A stretch of DNA of 8,366 bases from Candidatus Latescibacterota bacterium (GCA_030746455.1 JASLMQ010000967.1:1-8366); one strand, 5' to 3'. Positions 1-6,625 are shown, counted from the stretch's first letter. The notes: a model not told the origin generated them from the sequence alone. Translations and numbers: made by a program.

Positions 1-335
1 TCGCTGATTCTGTTGTATTCCCTCAGCAGGTCGACGGTTGACTGAGCGCCCTCCTCTACGATCTCTCGGACCGTTCGGGTCACGTCGACAAGGGGCTCCT
101 GCTCCAGGTACCCGATCGTGTGGCCCGGGGCCAGGACGGTCTCGCCGTTGAACTCGGAGTCGACGCCGGCCAGGATCCTCAGGAGAGAGCTCTTGCCGGA
201 TCCGTTGAGTCCCAGCACGCCGATCTTTGCGCCGTAGAAGTACGAAAGCGAGATGTCCTCGAGGACGGGTCGTTTGTCGTGGAACTTGCTGACCCGGATC
301 ATGGAGTAGATGATCTTGTTCGGTTCGGTATTCAT
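1..335 (-). CDS. ettA: Energy-dependent translational throttle protein EttA (ABC-F ATPase), N-terminal part, cut by window edge
   Basis: Read on the minus strand from ATG at 335-333, the frame stays open to the window edge and gives 111 residues. The N-terminus closely follows the EttA pattern I know from E. coli: a short lead, then a Tyr-Ser-Met-x-Arg-Val segment, a Phe-x-Gly-Ala-Lys-Ile-Gly-Val-Leu-Gly stretch and the Walker A motif GLNGSGKSS at residues 42-50. A Q-loop-like GYLEQEP follows at about 75-81. EttA is a cytosolic ABC-F protein with two ATPase domains that binds the ribosomal E site and gates entry into elongation according to ATP/ADP level. Only the first half of ATPase domain 1 is visible; the signature motif, Walker B and domain 2 lie outside. 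The start is supported by an AAGAAGG-type ribosome binding site about 8 bases upstream. The gene diverges from the lyase gene, so the two are not co-transcribed. Another ABC-F subfamily is possible but less likely. Confidence 0.92.
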   Translation of the reverse strand, partial: MNTEPNKIIYSMIRVSKFHDKRPVLEDISLSYFYGAKIGVLGLNGSGKSSLLRILAGVDSEFNGETVLAPGHTIGYLEQEPLVDVTRTVREIVEEGAQSTVDLLREYNRIS

Positions 336-426
336 GGGTTTGCACCTTCTTGATTGTTCCAGGGAATGCGGACAGATGGAAGGACGCCCGTCCTCGGGAT
401 AGCAGGCCCAACGTTGCCGGATGTAG

Positions 427-454
427 AATATAGCAGGTGACTTAAAGGGATCAA
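427..454 (-). promoter_or_regulatory. Candidate sigma-70 promoter for ettA
   Basis: On the minus strand, TTGATC (454-449) and TATATT (432-427) are separated by 16 bases. They match the -35 consensus at four of six positions and the -10 consensus at five of six. Transcription would start near 420 and leave an untranslated leader of roughly 85 bases before the ettA ATG at 335. A small hairpin (AGGAC 381-385 pairing with GTCCT 390-394) would lie in that leader. This is consensus matching by eye only. Confidence 0.45.
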
Positions 455-459
455 ACATC

Positions 460-510
460 GGTCTCTGAGCGGCTGCTTCGTGGTCTCCCAATCTTGACGG
501 ATCGAGACCA
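460..510. promoter_or_regulatory. Three evenly spaced GGTCTC/GAGACC motifs in the divergent spacer (possible operator)
   Basis: GGTCTC occurs at 460-465 and again at 482-487, and its inverse GAGACC at 504-509. Both intervals are exactly 22 bases, about two helical turns. The second and third copies extend to a 7-base inverted repeat, TGGTCTC (481-487) and GAGACCA (504-510), with 16 bases between. The set sits directly upstream of the candidate ettA -35 box and before the lyase gene, a suitable place for a regulator acting on either gene. No bound protein is known, and chance cannot be excluded for six-base motifs. Confidence 0.25.
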
Positions 511-543
511 GGCTGCCAGACGACATCGACACAACTCATGAGA

Positions 544-559
544 TGGTGATATCGCACCA
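544..559 (+). other. Small hairpin upstream of the lyase start
   Basis: TGGTG (544-548) can pair with CACCA (555-559) across a 6-base loop, and the 8-base palindrome GGCTAGCC follows at 561-568. Both lie within 40 bases of the lyase ATG at 583, where no good Shine-Dalgarno sequence is visible. They could influence translation of the lyase or bind a regulator. The stem is short and the assignment weak. Confidence 0.2.
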
Positions 560-582
560 AGGCTAGCCACCCAATACGCAAG

Positions 583-1926
583 ATGAACATGACCAAACAG
601 ATACTCATTCTCGCGGTCTCACTCCTCGCGATGCCGTACCCGTGCATCGCCGCCACCCACCGCGTGAGCTCCCCCGCCGAGCTCTCCGCCATCTGCCGCA
701 CGATTCAGCCTGGCGATACGATTGTCCTTTCGGATGGCACCTACACCGACCGGCATTTCATCCTCGCGGGGAAGGGCACGGAGGAGCACCCCATCACGCT
801 GCAAGCGGAAACGGCTGGCAAGGTCGTTCTCAACGGAGCGTCGAGGCTCTCCATCGGCGGAGAGTACCTGGTGGTGGAGGGTCTGCAGTTCCGCGGCGGC
901 GCGATTAGATCAAAATCGATCATCGAGTTCCGTGTCGAGGGCATGCCCCCCACGCGTCATTGCGTCCTCCGCAATACCGCAATCATAGACTACAATCCCG
1001 ACCGGATCGACACACGATACTACTGGGTCTCGCTCTATGGTACCGACCACATCGTGGAGCAGTGCTGGTTCTCGGGCCAGACCCATTCGGGCGTGACGGT
1101 GTGCGTCTGGCTCGACGGTGACAGACCCGCCCGCCACGCCCTCCATCGCAACTATTTTGGCAACCGCCCGCGCGGCAACGCGAATGGCTTTGAGACCATA
1201 CGCATCGGCGACAGCCCACGCAGCATGACCAATGCCCGATGTGTCGTGTCGGAGAACCTCTTCGAGGAGTGCGACGGCGAGATCGAGATCATCTCGAACA
1301 AGTCGTGCGAGAACACCTACACCCGCAATACCTTCCTCAACTGCTCGGGCTGTCTGACACTGCGGCACGGAAACCGCTGCAACGTGGAAGACAACGTCTT
1401 CATCGGCGGTAATGCCAGGGGGGCCGGCGGGGTGCGCGTGATCGGCGAGGGCCACCGCATCGCGGGGAACTACTTCTCGGGCACCAGAGGCCGAGCAGGA
1501 GGCGCCATCTCACTCCAGACTGGGATCCCCGACTCCCCTCTGAGCGGATACTTCCAGGTAAGAGACTGCGTGATCGACAGCAACACATTCGCCGACAACC
1601 CCGGTGCGCTCTTCGCACTCGACGCGGGCTATGGTGAAGAAGGATGCGAGCTCCTGCCTGAGGGCGTTACCATCTCCAACAGCCTCATGGTTGTGCCCCG
1701 GGGAGCCAAACCGATGATCGCGGCCGCCAATCCGCCCTCCGGAATCGTGTGGAAAGACAATCTGGCTGTCGGCGGAGAACTGGGCTTGGGCCAGCTGCAG
1801 GGCATCAAGTTCGCCCGCGACGTCCCGTCCCACTGGAAGAACCGACTGGAACCCCAATCCCTCGGGCGGGCGGATGTCGGCCCGGAATGGATGCGGCACC
1901 CCGGCGCAGAGGACACAGGCAGGTAA
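583..1926 (+). CDS. Polysaccharide lyase family 6 (alginate lyase / chondroitinase B type), exported
   Basis: A 447-residue protein that should cleave an acidic polysaccharide by beta-elimination, outside the cytoplasm. Residues 1 to about 23 form a Sec signal peptide: Lys5, a hydrophobic core and a cleavage region near CIAA. The rest has the short repeating Asn-rich turns of a right-handed parallel beta-helix. The PL6 active-site region is recognisable: NGFETIR at 201-207, DGEIEIISNKS at 231-241 and LTLRHGN at 258-264. By comparison with chondroitinase B (Lys250, Arg271, calcium ligands Glu243 and Glu245), the base would be Lys240, the acid Arg261, and the calcium ligands Glu233 and Glu235, with Asn201 nearby. 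Those spacings match. The length fits a single-domain PL6 enzyme rather than the two-domain form of about 750 residues. Alginate is the commonest PL6 substrate, but dermatan sulfate-like glycans are also possible. Met3 is an alternative start, and no strong ribosome binding site decides between them. No sugar transporter or sulfatase is adjacent. Confidence 0.9.
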   Translation: MNMTKQILILAVSLLAMPYPCIAATHRVSSPAELSAICRTIQPGDTIVLSDGTYTDRHFILAGKGTEEHPITLQAETAGKVVLNGASRLSIGGEYLVVEGLQFRGGAIRSKSIIEFRVEGMPPTRHCVLRNTAIIDYNPDRIDTRYYWVSLYGTDHIVEQCWFSGQTHSGVTVCVWLDGDRPARHALHRNYFGNRPRGNANGFETIRIGDSPRSMTNARCVVSENLFEECDGEIEIISNKSCENTYTRNTFLNCSGCLTLRHGNRCNVEDNVFIGGNARGAGGVRVIGEGHRIAGNYFSGTRGRAGGAISLQTGIPDSPLSGYFQVRDCVIDSNTFADNPGALFALDAGYGEEGCELLPEGVTISNSLMVVPRGAKPMIAAANPPSGIVWKDNLAVGGELGLGQLQGIKFARDVPSHWKNRLEPQSLGRADVGPEWMRHPGAEDTGR

Positions 1927-1956
1927 TCCCCTGTCGACTCCATCGCGGAGAGTGAC

Positions 1957-2430
1957 GTGGATTTCATCGTAACGGGAGTCGCAGCAGGGGTTTTAGGGAC
2001 GTTGACGATGGACCTGCTGAACCATCTCCTCGCCCGAGCTGGGGTGCTCCTGAAAATCGATGTGCGGATTATTGGGCGGATGGCCGCGGGCTGGGCACAC
2101 GGACGCTTCCGCTATCGCCACCCGGGTGAGATGGAGCAGGTCGCACACGAGACGCTCTATGGCTCATTCACGCACTACGCCATCGGCGTGGGCCTTGCAG
2201 TCCCGTTCGTGCTCGGTTGGGATCTGCTGGTCGGAGGACCTGTGTCACCCGTATGGACTCTAGCCTACGGCATCGCCACGACGGTAGCCTCTGTCTTCTT
2301 CGTCTACCCTTCCATAGGGCTGGGTGTGCTTGGCAGGCGGTCTCCCGATGGCATCAAGGCCCCGCTATCCAGCCTGGCCAACCACCTGTTCTTCGGAGTG
2401 GGTATGGCTGTCGCGGTTGCATCTGCCTGA
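1957..2430 (+). CDS. DUF2938-like integral membrane protein
   Basis: A 157-residue hydrophobic protein of unknown function. Its pattern resembles the DUF2938 family: an N-terminal membrane segment ending in GTLTMDL (14-20), a polar stretch with Gly-Arg-Phe and Pro-Gly-Glu (about 49-60), then an HYAIG motif that opens the second membrane segment. Four likely membrane segments are visible, at about 3-20, 72-93, 98-125 and 138-156, with a conserved-looking His near 143 in the last. The start is GTG at 1957, chosen because GGAG lies 6 bases upstream at 1947-1950. It begins 30 bases after the lyase stop, so the two may share a transcript. The family has no established activity, and nothing here shows a functional link to the lyase. 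Confidence 0.72.
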   Translation: MDFIVTGVAAGVLGTLTMDLLNHLLARAGVLLKIDVRIIGRMAAGWAHGRFRYRHPGEMEQVAHETLYGSFTHYAIGVGLAVPFVLGWDLLVGGPVSPVWTLAYGIATTVASVFFVYPSIGLGVLGRRSPDGIKAPLSSLANHLFFGVGMAVAVASA

Positions 2431-2478
2431 CACGCGCAACCAGATGACGAAGCCAACGCGATTGAAGAGAGAAAGCAG

Positions 2479-2988
2479 ATGGCAATCCGACAGGTCCTGC
2501 AGCTCGGGAATCCCCAATTATACGAGGTGAGCGAACTTGTTCTCGAAGAGGATCTCGAGACCATGGAACCAGTGGTGGTAGATCTCCACGACACCCTCAT
2601 GCATTTCCGCCAGGAGTACGGTGTTGGAAGGGCCATCGCCGCGCCTCAGATCGGGTTGATGAAGCGTCTCATCTACATGTCCATTGATGACGTTTCGACC
2701 GTGTTCATCAACCCGCGGCTGGACGACAAGAGCGAGGAGATGATGGAAGTGTGGGATGACTGTCTGTGCTTCCCAGATCTCCTGGTGAAGGTGATGCGAC
2801 ACAGGTCATGCCGCATCCGGTACAGGAATCGGGATTGGGAAGAGGAATCACAGGGTCTCCGCGGTGATCTGTCCGAGTTGCTCCAACACGAATACGATCA
2901 TCTCGACGGCGTCCTCGCGGTCTCCAGAGCCATCGACGGCAGATCCTTTACCCTGAGGAGCCAGCAGCCACTGCTGCACACCCGATAG
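2479..2988 (+). CDS. def: Divergent peptide deformylase
   Basis: A 169-residue protein of the deformylase fold, which normally removes the formyl group from the initiator Met of new proteins with a bound divalent metal. All three family motifs can be placed. Motif I is GRAIAAPQ at 50-57 (usual form GxGxAAPQ, second Gly replaced by Ala). Motif II is DDCLC at 93-97 (usual EGCLS). Motif III, HEYDH at 137-141, is canonical. The metal ligands Cys95, His137 and His141, the catalytic Glu138 and Gln57 are all present, so activity is plausible. Motif II differs at three of five positions, which marks a non-housekeeping subgroup. The usual neighbour fmt (Met-tRNA formyltransferase) is absent, which suggests an extra copy or altered substrate. 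The ATG start is preceded by a purine-rich GAAGAGAGAAAG stretch and lies 48 bases after the DUF2938-like gene. Confidence 0.85.
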   Translation: MAIRQVLQLGNPQLYEVSELVLEEDLETMEPVVVDLHDTLMHFRQEYGVGRAIAAPQIGLMKRLIYMSIDDVSTVFINPRLDDKSEEMMEVWDDCLCFPDLLVKVMRHRSCRIRYRNRDWEEESQGLRGDLSELLQHEYDHLDGVLAVSRAIDGRSFTLRSQQPLLHTR

Positions 2989-2990
2989 CA

Positions 2991-3011
2991 GCCCGGCTCC
3001 GACGGCCGGGC
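2991..3011 (+). terminator. GC-rich hairpin after the deformylase gene, weak terminator candidate
   Basis: GCCCGGC (2991-2997) and GCCGGGC (3005-3011) form a 7-base-pair stem with a 7-base loop, starting 3 bases after the deformylase stop. No T-run follows, so it is not a standard intrinsic terminator. It could protect the 3' end of the message or attenuate read-through into the next gene. Confidence 0.3.
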
Positions 3012-3076
3012 CGTGGCCGCGCGCAATCCGCTGCGGTCGGTCTGATGAGGACCAGTGATCGAGGAGTATCTGTCAC

Positions 3077-4135
3077 GTGCCTATCGAGGCAAGCGTCGAA
3101 GACTGGCGAATAGTGAAGAAACGCTGGGAGGCCTGGTGGGATTGCGACATCTTCGACCGCGTGGTGACGTGCATCTCTGCGCCACGCGACGGGGTGGAAT
3201 CGACAGCTGCCCGGGAGGCGGACCCCAAGACCAGGTGGACAGACGTGGATTACCTGATCCGGAGTATGCACGATCAGATCCGCAACACCTGGTATGGCGG
3301 TGAGGGGTTGCCGCTGTTCTACCACGGCTGGTCTGTCGGTCATTCGCTGATGTTCGGGTGCAAGCCGCACTTCGCGCAGGACACGATCTGGGTGGAACCC
3401 GTTCCGCGCGATGGGCTGACCTTCGAGGAGTGGGAGGACCATCCGTGGTGGACCTGGATACTGGAAGCGACCAAAAAGGTCACTCGTGCGAGTCGAGGTG
3501 AGTACTTCGTCTTGCCGGTTTGGGGAAACCACGCCGGCGACAATCTGGCCCTGATATGCGGCTCAGAGCAGCTGGCGATGGATGTCGCACTGGACCCCGA
3601 CTGGGTGGCTGCAGCAGTCAAGCGCATCTCAGATATTCTGATGACCCAGTTCGACCGGCTCTGGGAGCTGGTTCAGGCGTCCGAGTTGGGAATTGAGGGG
3701 TCCGTCAACTACTGTGGTTGCTGGTCACCGGGGAAAACCCTGGGCTTCGATTGCGACATATCCTGCATGGTCTCCCCTGATGCCTTCCAGCGTATGTTCC
3801 TTCCGCCGCTGGTCGAGACCATGCACAGTGTGGATCACCGCATCTATCACCTCGACGGACCATGCGCACTCCATCATCTGGATGCACTGCTGGACCTGCC
3901 GGAGCTCCACGCCATCCAGTGGGTACCGGGGGCCGGCCAGGAAGAGATCATGCAGTGGGTCCCTTTGCTCCAGCGAATCCAGACGGCAGGCAAGGCGATT
4001 CAGGTATCCGTGGCTCCCGATGAAGTGGAGCCCCTCATGGCGGTACTCCGGCGGGAGGGCTTGTGCCTGTGCACCCGGTCAACAAGCGAGGGCGAGGGAC
4101 GGCGATTACTGGAACGCGTGTCGCAGTCGGTGTGA
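3077..4135 (+). CDS. Uroporphyrinogen decarboxylase (URO-D)-like protein, possible corrinoid methyltransferase relative
   Basis: A 352-residue cytosolic protein without signal peptide. Its pattern matches URO-D-superfamily proteins common in environmental bacteria: an N-terminal RWEAWWDCDIFDR segment (16-28), a WGN motif (149-151), YHLDGPCALHHLD (257-269), a VPGAG turn (283-287) and a C-terminal segment with Cys330 and Cys332. True URO-D makes coproporphyrinogen III for haem, while relatives such as MtaA and MtbA move methyl groups from corrinoid proteins through a zinc His-x-Cys...Cys site. Here the His-x-Cys position reads His258-Leu-Asp260, so the zinc site, if present, is altered. This family is usually not a haem gene, and no haem genes are nearby. 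The start is GTG at 3077: the frame has a stop at 3056-3058, and GAGGAG lies 10 bases upstream at 3061-3066. The MttB-like gene further on makes a methyl-transfer role worth considering, but substrate and activity are unknown. Confidence 0.75.
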   Translation: MPIEASVEDWRIVKKRWEAWWDCDIFDRVVTCISAPRDGVESTAAREADPKTRWTDVDYLIRSMHDQIRNTWYGGEGLPLFYHGWSVGHSLMFGCKPHFAQDTIWVEPVPRDGLTFEEWEDHPWWTWILEATKKVTRASRGEYFVLPVWGNHAGDNLALICGSEQLAMDVALDPDWVAAAVKRISDILMTQFDRLWELVQASELGIEGSVNYCGCWSPGKTLGFDCDISCMVSPDAFQRMFLPPLVETMHSVDHRIYHLDGPCALHHLDALLDLPELHAIQWVPGAGQEEIMQWVPLLQRIQTAGKAIQVSVAPDEVEPLMAVLRREGLCLCTRSTSEGEGRRLLERVSQSV

Positions 4136-4242
4136 ATGTTGGCCTGAATCCAGCGGCGCCATGGACTACCCCCGCCCTGGATGTTGCAGTCTTCTCGCCT
4201 CTGGCGGTCTTCGTAGTTCCCCGGTTCTGACGGATTTGGGTT

Positions 4243-4248
4243 AGGAGG
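4243..4248 (+). promoter_or_regulatory. Near-perfect Shine-Dalgarno site for the VOC protein
   Basis: AGGAGG, continuing to AGGAGGT, lies 7 bases before the ATG at 4256. It is the strongest ribosome binding site in the window and fixes the start of the downstream gene. Strong translation of that small protein is expected. The 120 bases before it, after the URO-D-like gene, contain no promoter or hairpin I could support. Confidence 0.75.
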
Positions 4249-4255
4249 TAGAAAC

Positions 4256-4627
4256 ATGAAGTCACTATTCGAAGACGTCGCATTCGTGGTCTATCCGGTC
4301 TCAGACCTGCAGAAAGCGAGGTCGTTCTACCGCGACACGCTGGGCCTCGATGAAACGGCCAACTGGGATGATGTCTGGTTGGAGTATGATATCGGCCACG
4401 GCACGCTGGCCATCACCAATACCTTCCCGCATCTGGTGCCAGGGACGAACGGGGCGATAGCTGCGATCGAAGTAACCGATCTGGATGCGGTTGGCTCTGC
4501 CTTGAAGGAGAAGGCCATTGCGTGGGCCACAGGGCCGTTCGACACGCCTGCTTGCAGAGGGGGCTCGATCAAGGATCCTGACGGCAATGAGCTGATCTTG
4601 CACTACAGGAAGGACAAGCAGGCCTGA
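4256..4627 (+). CDS. VOC (glyoxalase/bleomycin-resistance/dioxygenase fold) protein
   Basis: A 123-residue single-domain protein with the paired beta-alpha-beta-beta-beta modules of the vicinal oxygen chelate fold. The first module carries a VSDLQKARSFYRDTLGL helix (15-31). The second starts near AIAAIEVTDLDA (67-78) and ends with KDPDGNELILHY (106-117), where Glu112 is the usual second-module metal ligand. The usual first-module His (as in an N-terminal His-Val-x-Leu-x-Val pattern) is not seen; the segment reads FEDVAFVVYPV at 5-15, so metal binding may be incomplete. Family members include glyoxalase I, fosfomycin- and bleomycin-resistance proteins and ring-cleaving dioxygenases. A single short domain of this type cannot be assigned a substrate from sequence alone. 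It probably works as a dimer in the cytosol. Confidence 0.85.
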   Translation: MKSLFEDVAFVVYPVSDLQKARSFYRDTLGLDETANWDDVWLEYDIGHGTLAITNTFPHLVPGTNGAIAAIEVTDLDAVGSALKEKAIAWATGPFDTPACRGGSIKDPDGNELILHYRKDKQA

Positions 4628-4992
4628 CTCGAAGCAGCAACCCAATGTATCTGTAAGTTCAAGTGCAGGAAAGGGATAGCTGTCACAAGGACGACCCACC
4701 CAGACGGGTAATGAACGGCCTTGATTGAGCCCACGGCCCGACCTCACGTCTCGAGAATCAACCGCCTGCTCTGGCCTGATCCCCCTCCAAGCACCGCCTC
4801 GCTGCATCCCTCACATCCATTCCCGCCACAGCTCCTTTCCTGCCGTCTCCTCATTGCAGACCCCGCCGCCCCGCTAAGCCTGTGTGCCCCATACCCTTAC
4901 AGCCTTGATGATTTATGGGTTGACATTTTAAGCTTCAATAGTTAGTACATATACCCCACGGATGCAAACGGGACCATAGCCAGGGATACTTC
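4628..4992. other. 365-base intergenic region, no supported gene
   Basis: No convincing gene lies here. A 74-codon TTG-started frame at 4721-4945 lacks a ribosome binding site and has a low-complexity Pro/Ser/Leu-rich product, so I do not call it. Roughly 4781-4900 is strikingly pyrimidine-rich on the plus strand, with few G residues. From about 4905 to 4953 the sequence turns AT-rich, unlike the rest of the window, and holds a candidate promoter. I looked for a cobalamin riboswitch because a methyltransferase follows, and found no convincing B12 box. No intrinsic terminator with a T-run was found after the VOC gene. Confidence 0.6.
4920..4948 (+). promoter_or_regulatory. Candidate promoter for the MttB-like gene block
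   Basis: A perfect -35 hexamer TTGACA lies at 4920-4925 in a locally AT-rich stretch. At 17 bases spacing the -10 position reads TAGTAC (4943-4948), which matches the consensus at only three of six places; TACATA at 4946-4951 is an alternative at 20 bases spacing. The MttB-like ATG at 4993 follows by about 45 bases. The weak -10 would suit a promoter that needs an activator, which is inference. Confidence 0.4.
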
Positions 4993-6579
4993 ATGAGAGT
5001 TCCTCCGCACCAAGAACCGGGCCTCAGGGCCTCGTACTACAAGCCCCTGGATGGGGCGGATGTCCGCAATATCGCCGACGCCGCCCTGGGCGTTCTCGAG
5101 AAGAACGGCATGGCGGTCTATTCGTCCACGGCCTTTGAGGCATTGAGGGCCGCAGGGGCCGTTGTCGACTCATCGACCCACACGGTCCGGATGCCCCGGG
5201 CCATGGTGGAGGACGCCGTGGCGTCCAACCCCTCGTCCATCACGCTCTGGGGACAGGACCCGGCGCACAACGCGGTGCTCGAGAAGGACCGGGTCCACTA
5301 CGGCACGGGCGGAACAGCGATCTACGTGATCGACCCCGACACCGGCGAGCGACGCGACTCCCTGGTGGAAGACGTTATACTGAATAGCCGGCTGGTGCAG
5401 GAGCTGGAGAACGTCCACGTCTTCACCATCAACGTCTTTCCCCACGATGTAAATGGTCACGATCGTATCGACGTGAACCGGTTCTTTCACTCCCTTGACA
5501 ACACCAGCAAGCACGTGATGGGCGGCCTCTACTCCCTGGAGGGGTGCAGACGAAGTGTAGAGATGGCAGAGCTCATCGCGGGAGGCCCGGAGCACCTCAG
5601 GGAGGAGCCCTTTGTCTCCTTTATCACCCTCATAATCAGCCCCTACAAGATCGACGAGCACTACGGCGACATGACGTGCTACCTGGCGAAGAAGGGGTTG
5701 CCTGTGGTGGTGCCCACCGAGCCCATCTGCGGAACCACCTCCCCGATTACGCTGGCCGGCAACGTGCTCACCCACATCGCCGAGACGCTGGGCGGAATCA
5801 CGCTGGTCCAGAGCGTGCGGAAAGGAGCGCCGGGCATCTGCGGCGGCGTCGGATCGATAACGAACCTGAGCACCATGGACCACCTCGGCGGACCCATCGA
5901 ACGAGGCATGATCCAGGCGGCCGTCGCACAGCTGGCCCAGCACTTCGGGCTGCCCCTGTACTCCACCGGCGGGTGCAGCGACTCTCTGGAAGTGGATTAT
6001 CAGGCGGGGTATGAGACCGCGATGATGAACCTGCTGGTGGCCATGTCGGGCGCCAACTACATCCACGATGCGGCGGGGTTGATGGAAGCGGACCTGACGG
6101 TGTCGTACGAGAAGCTGGTGCTGGACAACGAGATTCTGGGCATGTGCCAGCGGGTGCTGCGCGGCATCGAGGTCACCAACGAGACCCTCGCGCTTGACGT
6201 GATCCTTTCGAAGGAACCCGGACAGGACTATATCGGCGAGTCCCATACACGGCAGCACATGCGCACGGAGTTCTATGGGCCGAAGCTGGCGAACCGGGAG
6301 AAGCGCGGTGCCCCGGGATCCGGTGGGGCCGGGATGGATCGTGCCCACCAGTTCGTCGAGGCCGTCCGCAGGATCCCCGCCCGAACTTGTTTGCGGCCCG
6401 ATGTGCGCGGTCGGGTACTGGAGGCCTTCCCGGAGATCAAGGAGGTCCCGACCAAGGGGGGACGCAGGGAAGATCTCGACCAGGGCTTCAAACCCTACGT
6501 GCCCCCGTATGCACGAGCCCGGAAGGGAGGCAGGGTCGTTCGCAGCACCGCCGCAGGAAACAGCCAGACGGCGACGTAG
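4993..6579 (+). CDS. MttB-superfamily (trimethylamine methyltransferase family) protein, non-pyrrolysine type
   Basis: A 528-residue cytosolic protein of the MttB superfamily, whose studied members move a methyl group from a quaternary or tertiary amine (trimethylamine, glycine betaine, proline betaine, carnitine) to a corrinoid protein. Family segments are a TIM-barrel start (about 21-60), HYGTGGTAIYVIDPDTGERR (102-121), PICGTTSPITLAGN (244-257), STGGCSDS (324-331), QAGYE (337-341) and LVLDNEILGM (375-384). Archaeal MttB carries pyrrolysine at residue 334, in the loop that matches STGGCSDS. Here the residue is Cys328, encoded TGC at 5974-5976, so the enzyme is of the non-pyrrolysine kind and probably does not use trimethylamine. 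It is somewhat longer than the usual 470-500 residues because of an Arg/Lys-rich, probably disordered tail after about 500. AGGGA lies 6 bases before the ATG. The expected small corrinoid protein is not in the window. The asparagine-synthetase-like gene follows after 46 bases. The substrate is unknown. Confidence 0.88.
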   Translation: MRVPPHQEPGLRASYYKPLDGADVRNIADAALGVLEKNGMAVYSSTAFEALRAAGAVVDSSTHTVRMPRAMVEDAVASNPSSITLWGQDPAHNAVLEKDRVHYGTGGTAIYVIDPDTGERRDSLVEDVILNSRLVQELENVHVFTINVFPHDVNGHDRIDVNRFFHSLDNTSKHVMGGLYSLEGCRRSVEMAELIAGGPEHLREEPFVSFITLIISPYKIDEHYGDMTCYLAKKGLPVVVPTEPICGTTSPITLAGNVLTHIAETLGGITLVQSVRKGAPGICGGVGSITNLSTMDHLGGPIERGMIQAAVAQLAQHFGLPLYSTGGCSDSLEVDYQAGYETAMMNLLVAMSGANYIHDAAGLMEADLTVSYEKLVLDNEILGMCQRVLRGIEVTNETLALDVILSKEPGQDYIGESHTRQHMRTEFYGPKLANREKRGAPGSGGAGMDRAHQFVEAVRRIPARTCLRPDVRGRVLEAFPEIKEVPTKGGRREDLDQGFKPYVPPYARARKGGRVVRSTAAGNSQTAT

Positions 6580-6625
6580 GACGAGAACTCACCTCACGAC
6601 GATAGGCCAGGAGACGGACGACCCT

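Noticed and set aside
332..532. A 66-codon GTG-started minus-strand frame whose stop overlaps the ettA start codon as ATGA, suggesting translational coupling.
   Set aside because: It has no Shine-Dalgarno site, covers the candidate ettA promoter, and its product resembles no protein I know. ettA has its own ribosome binding site.
910..1455. A 181-codon minus-strand frame inside the lyase gene.
   Set aside because: It is antisense to the PL6 active-site region and has no recognisable motif; the plus-strand gene is clearly real.
2948..3532. A 194-codon minus-strand frame spanning the deformylase end and the URO-D-like gene.
   Set aside because: It overlaps two supported plus-strand genes, and its product is an Arg/Pro/Ala-rich off-frame type without domains.
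4721..4945. A 74-codon TTG-started frame in the spacer before the MttB-like gene.
   Set aside because: No ribosome binding site, a low-complexity product that follows the pyrimidine-rich base composition, and overlap with the candidate promoter.
4960..4992. A possible cobalamin riboswitch, because ATAGCCAGGGATAC near 4976-4989 faintly resembles a B12 box ahead of a methyltransferase gene.
   Set aside because: The match is poor, and the surrounding AT-rich sequence shows none of the paired helices or other conserved blocks of a cobalamin riboswitch.
5170..6348. A 392-codon open frame on the minus strand opposite the MttB-like gene.
   Set aside because: It is antisense to a gene with clear family motifs. 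Its product is rich in His/Arg/Val without recognisable domains, as expected from GC-rich codon bias on the opposite strand.
6275..6625. Long N-terminal extension of the asparagine-synthetase-like protein, as the frame is open back to 6275 within the MttB-like gene.
   Set aside because: The extension is out of frame with a well-supported gene, is rich in Arg/Ser/Pro typical of an off-frame reading of GC-rich DNA, and the conserved AsnB N-terminus starts at 6626 with an AGGAG site upstream.
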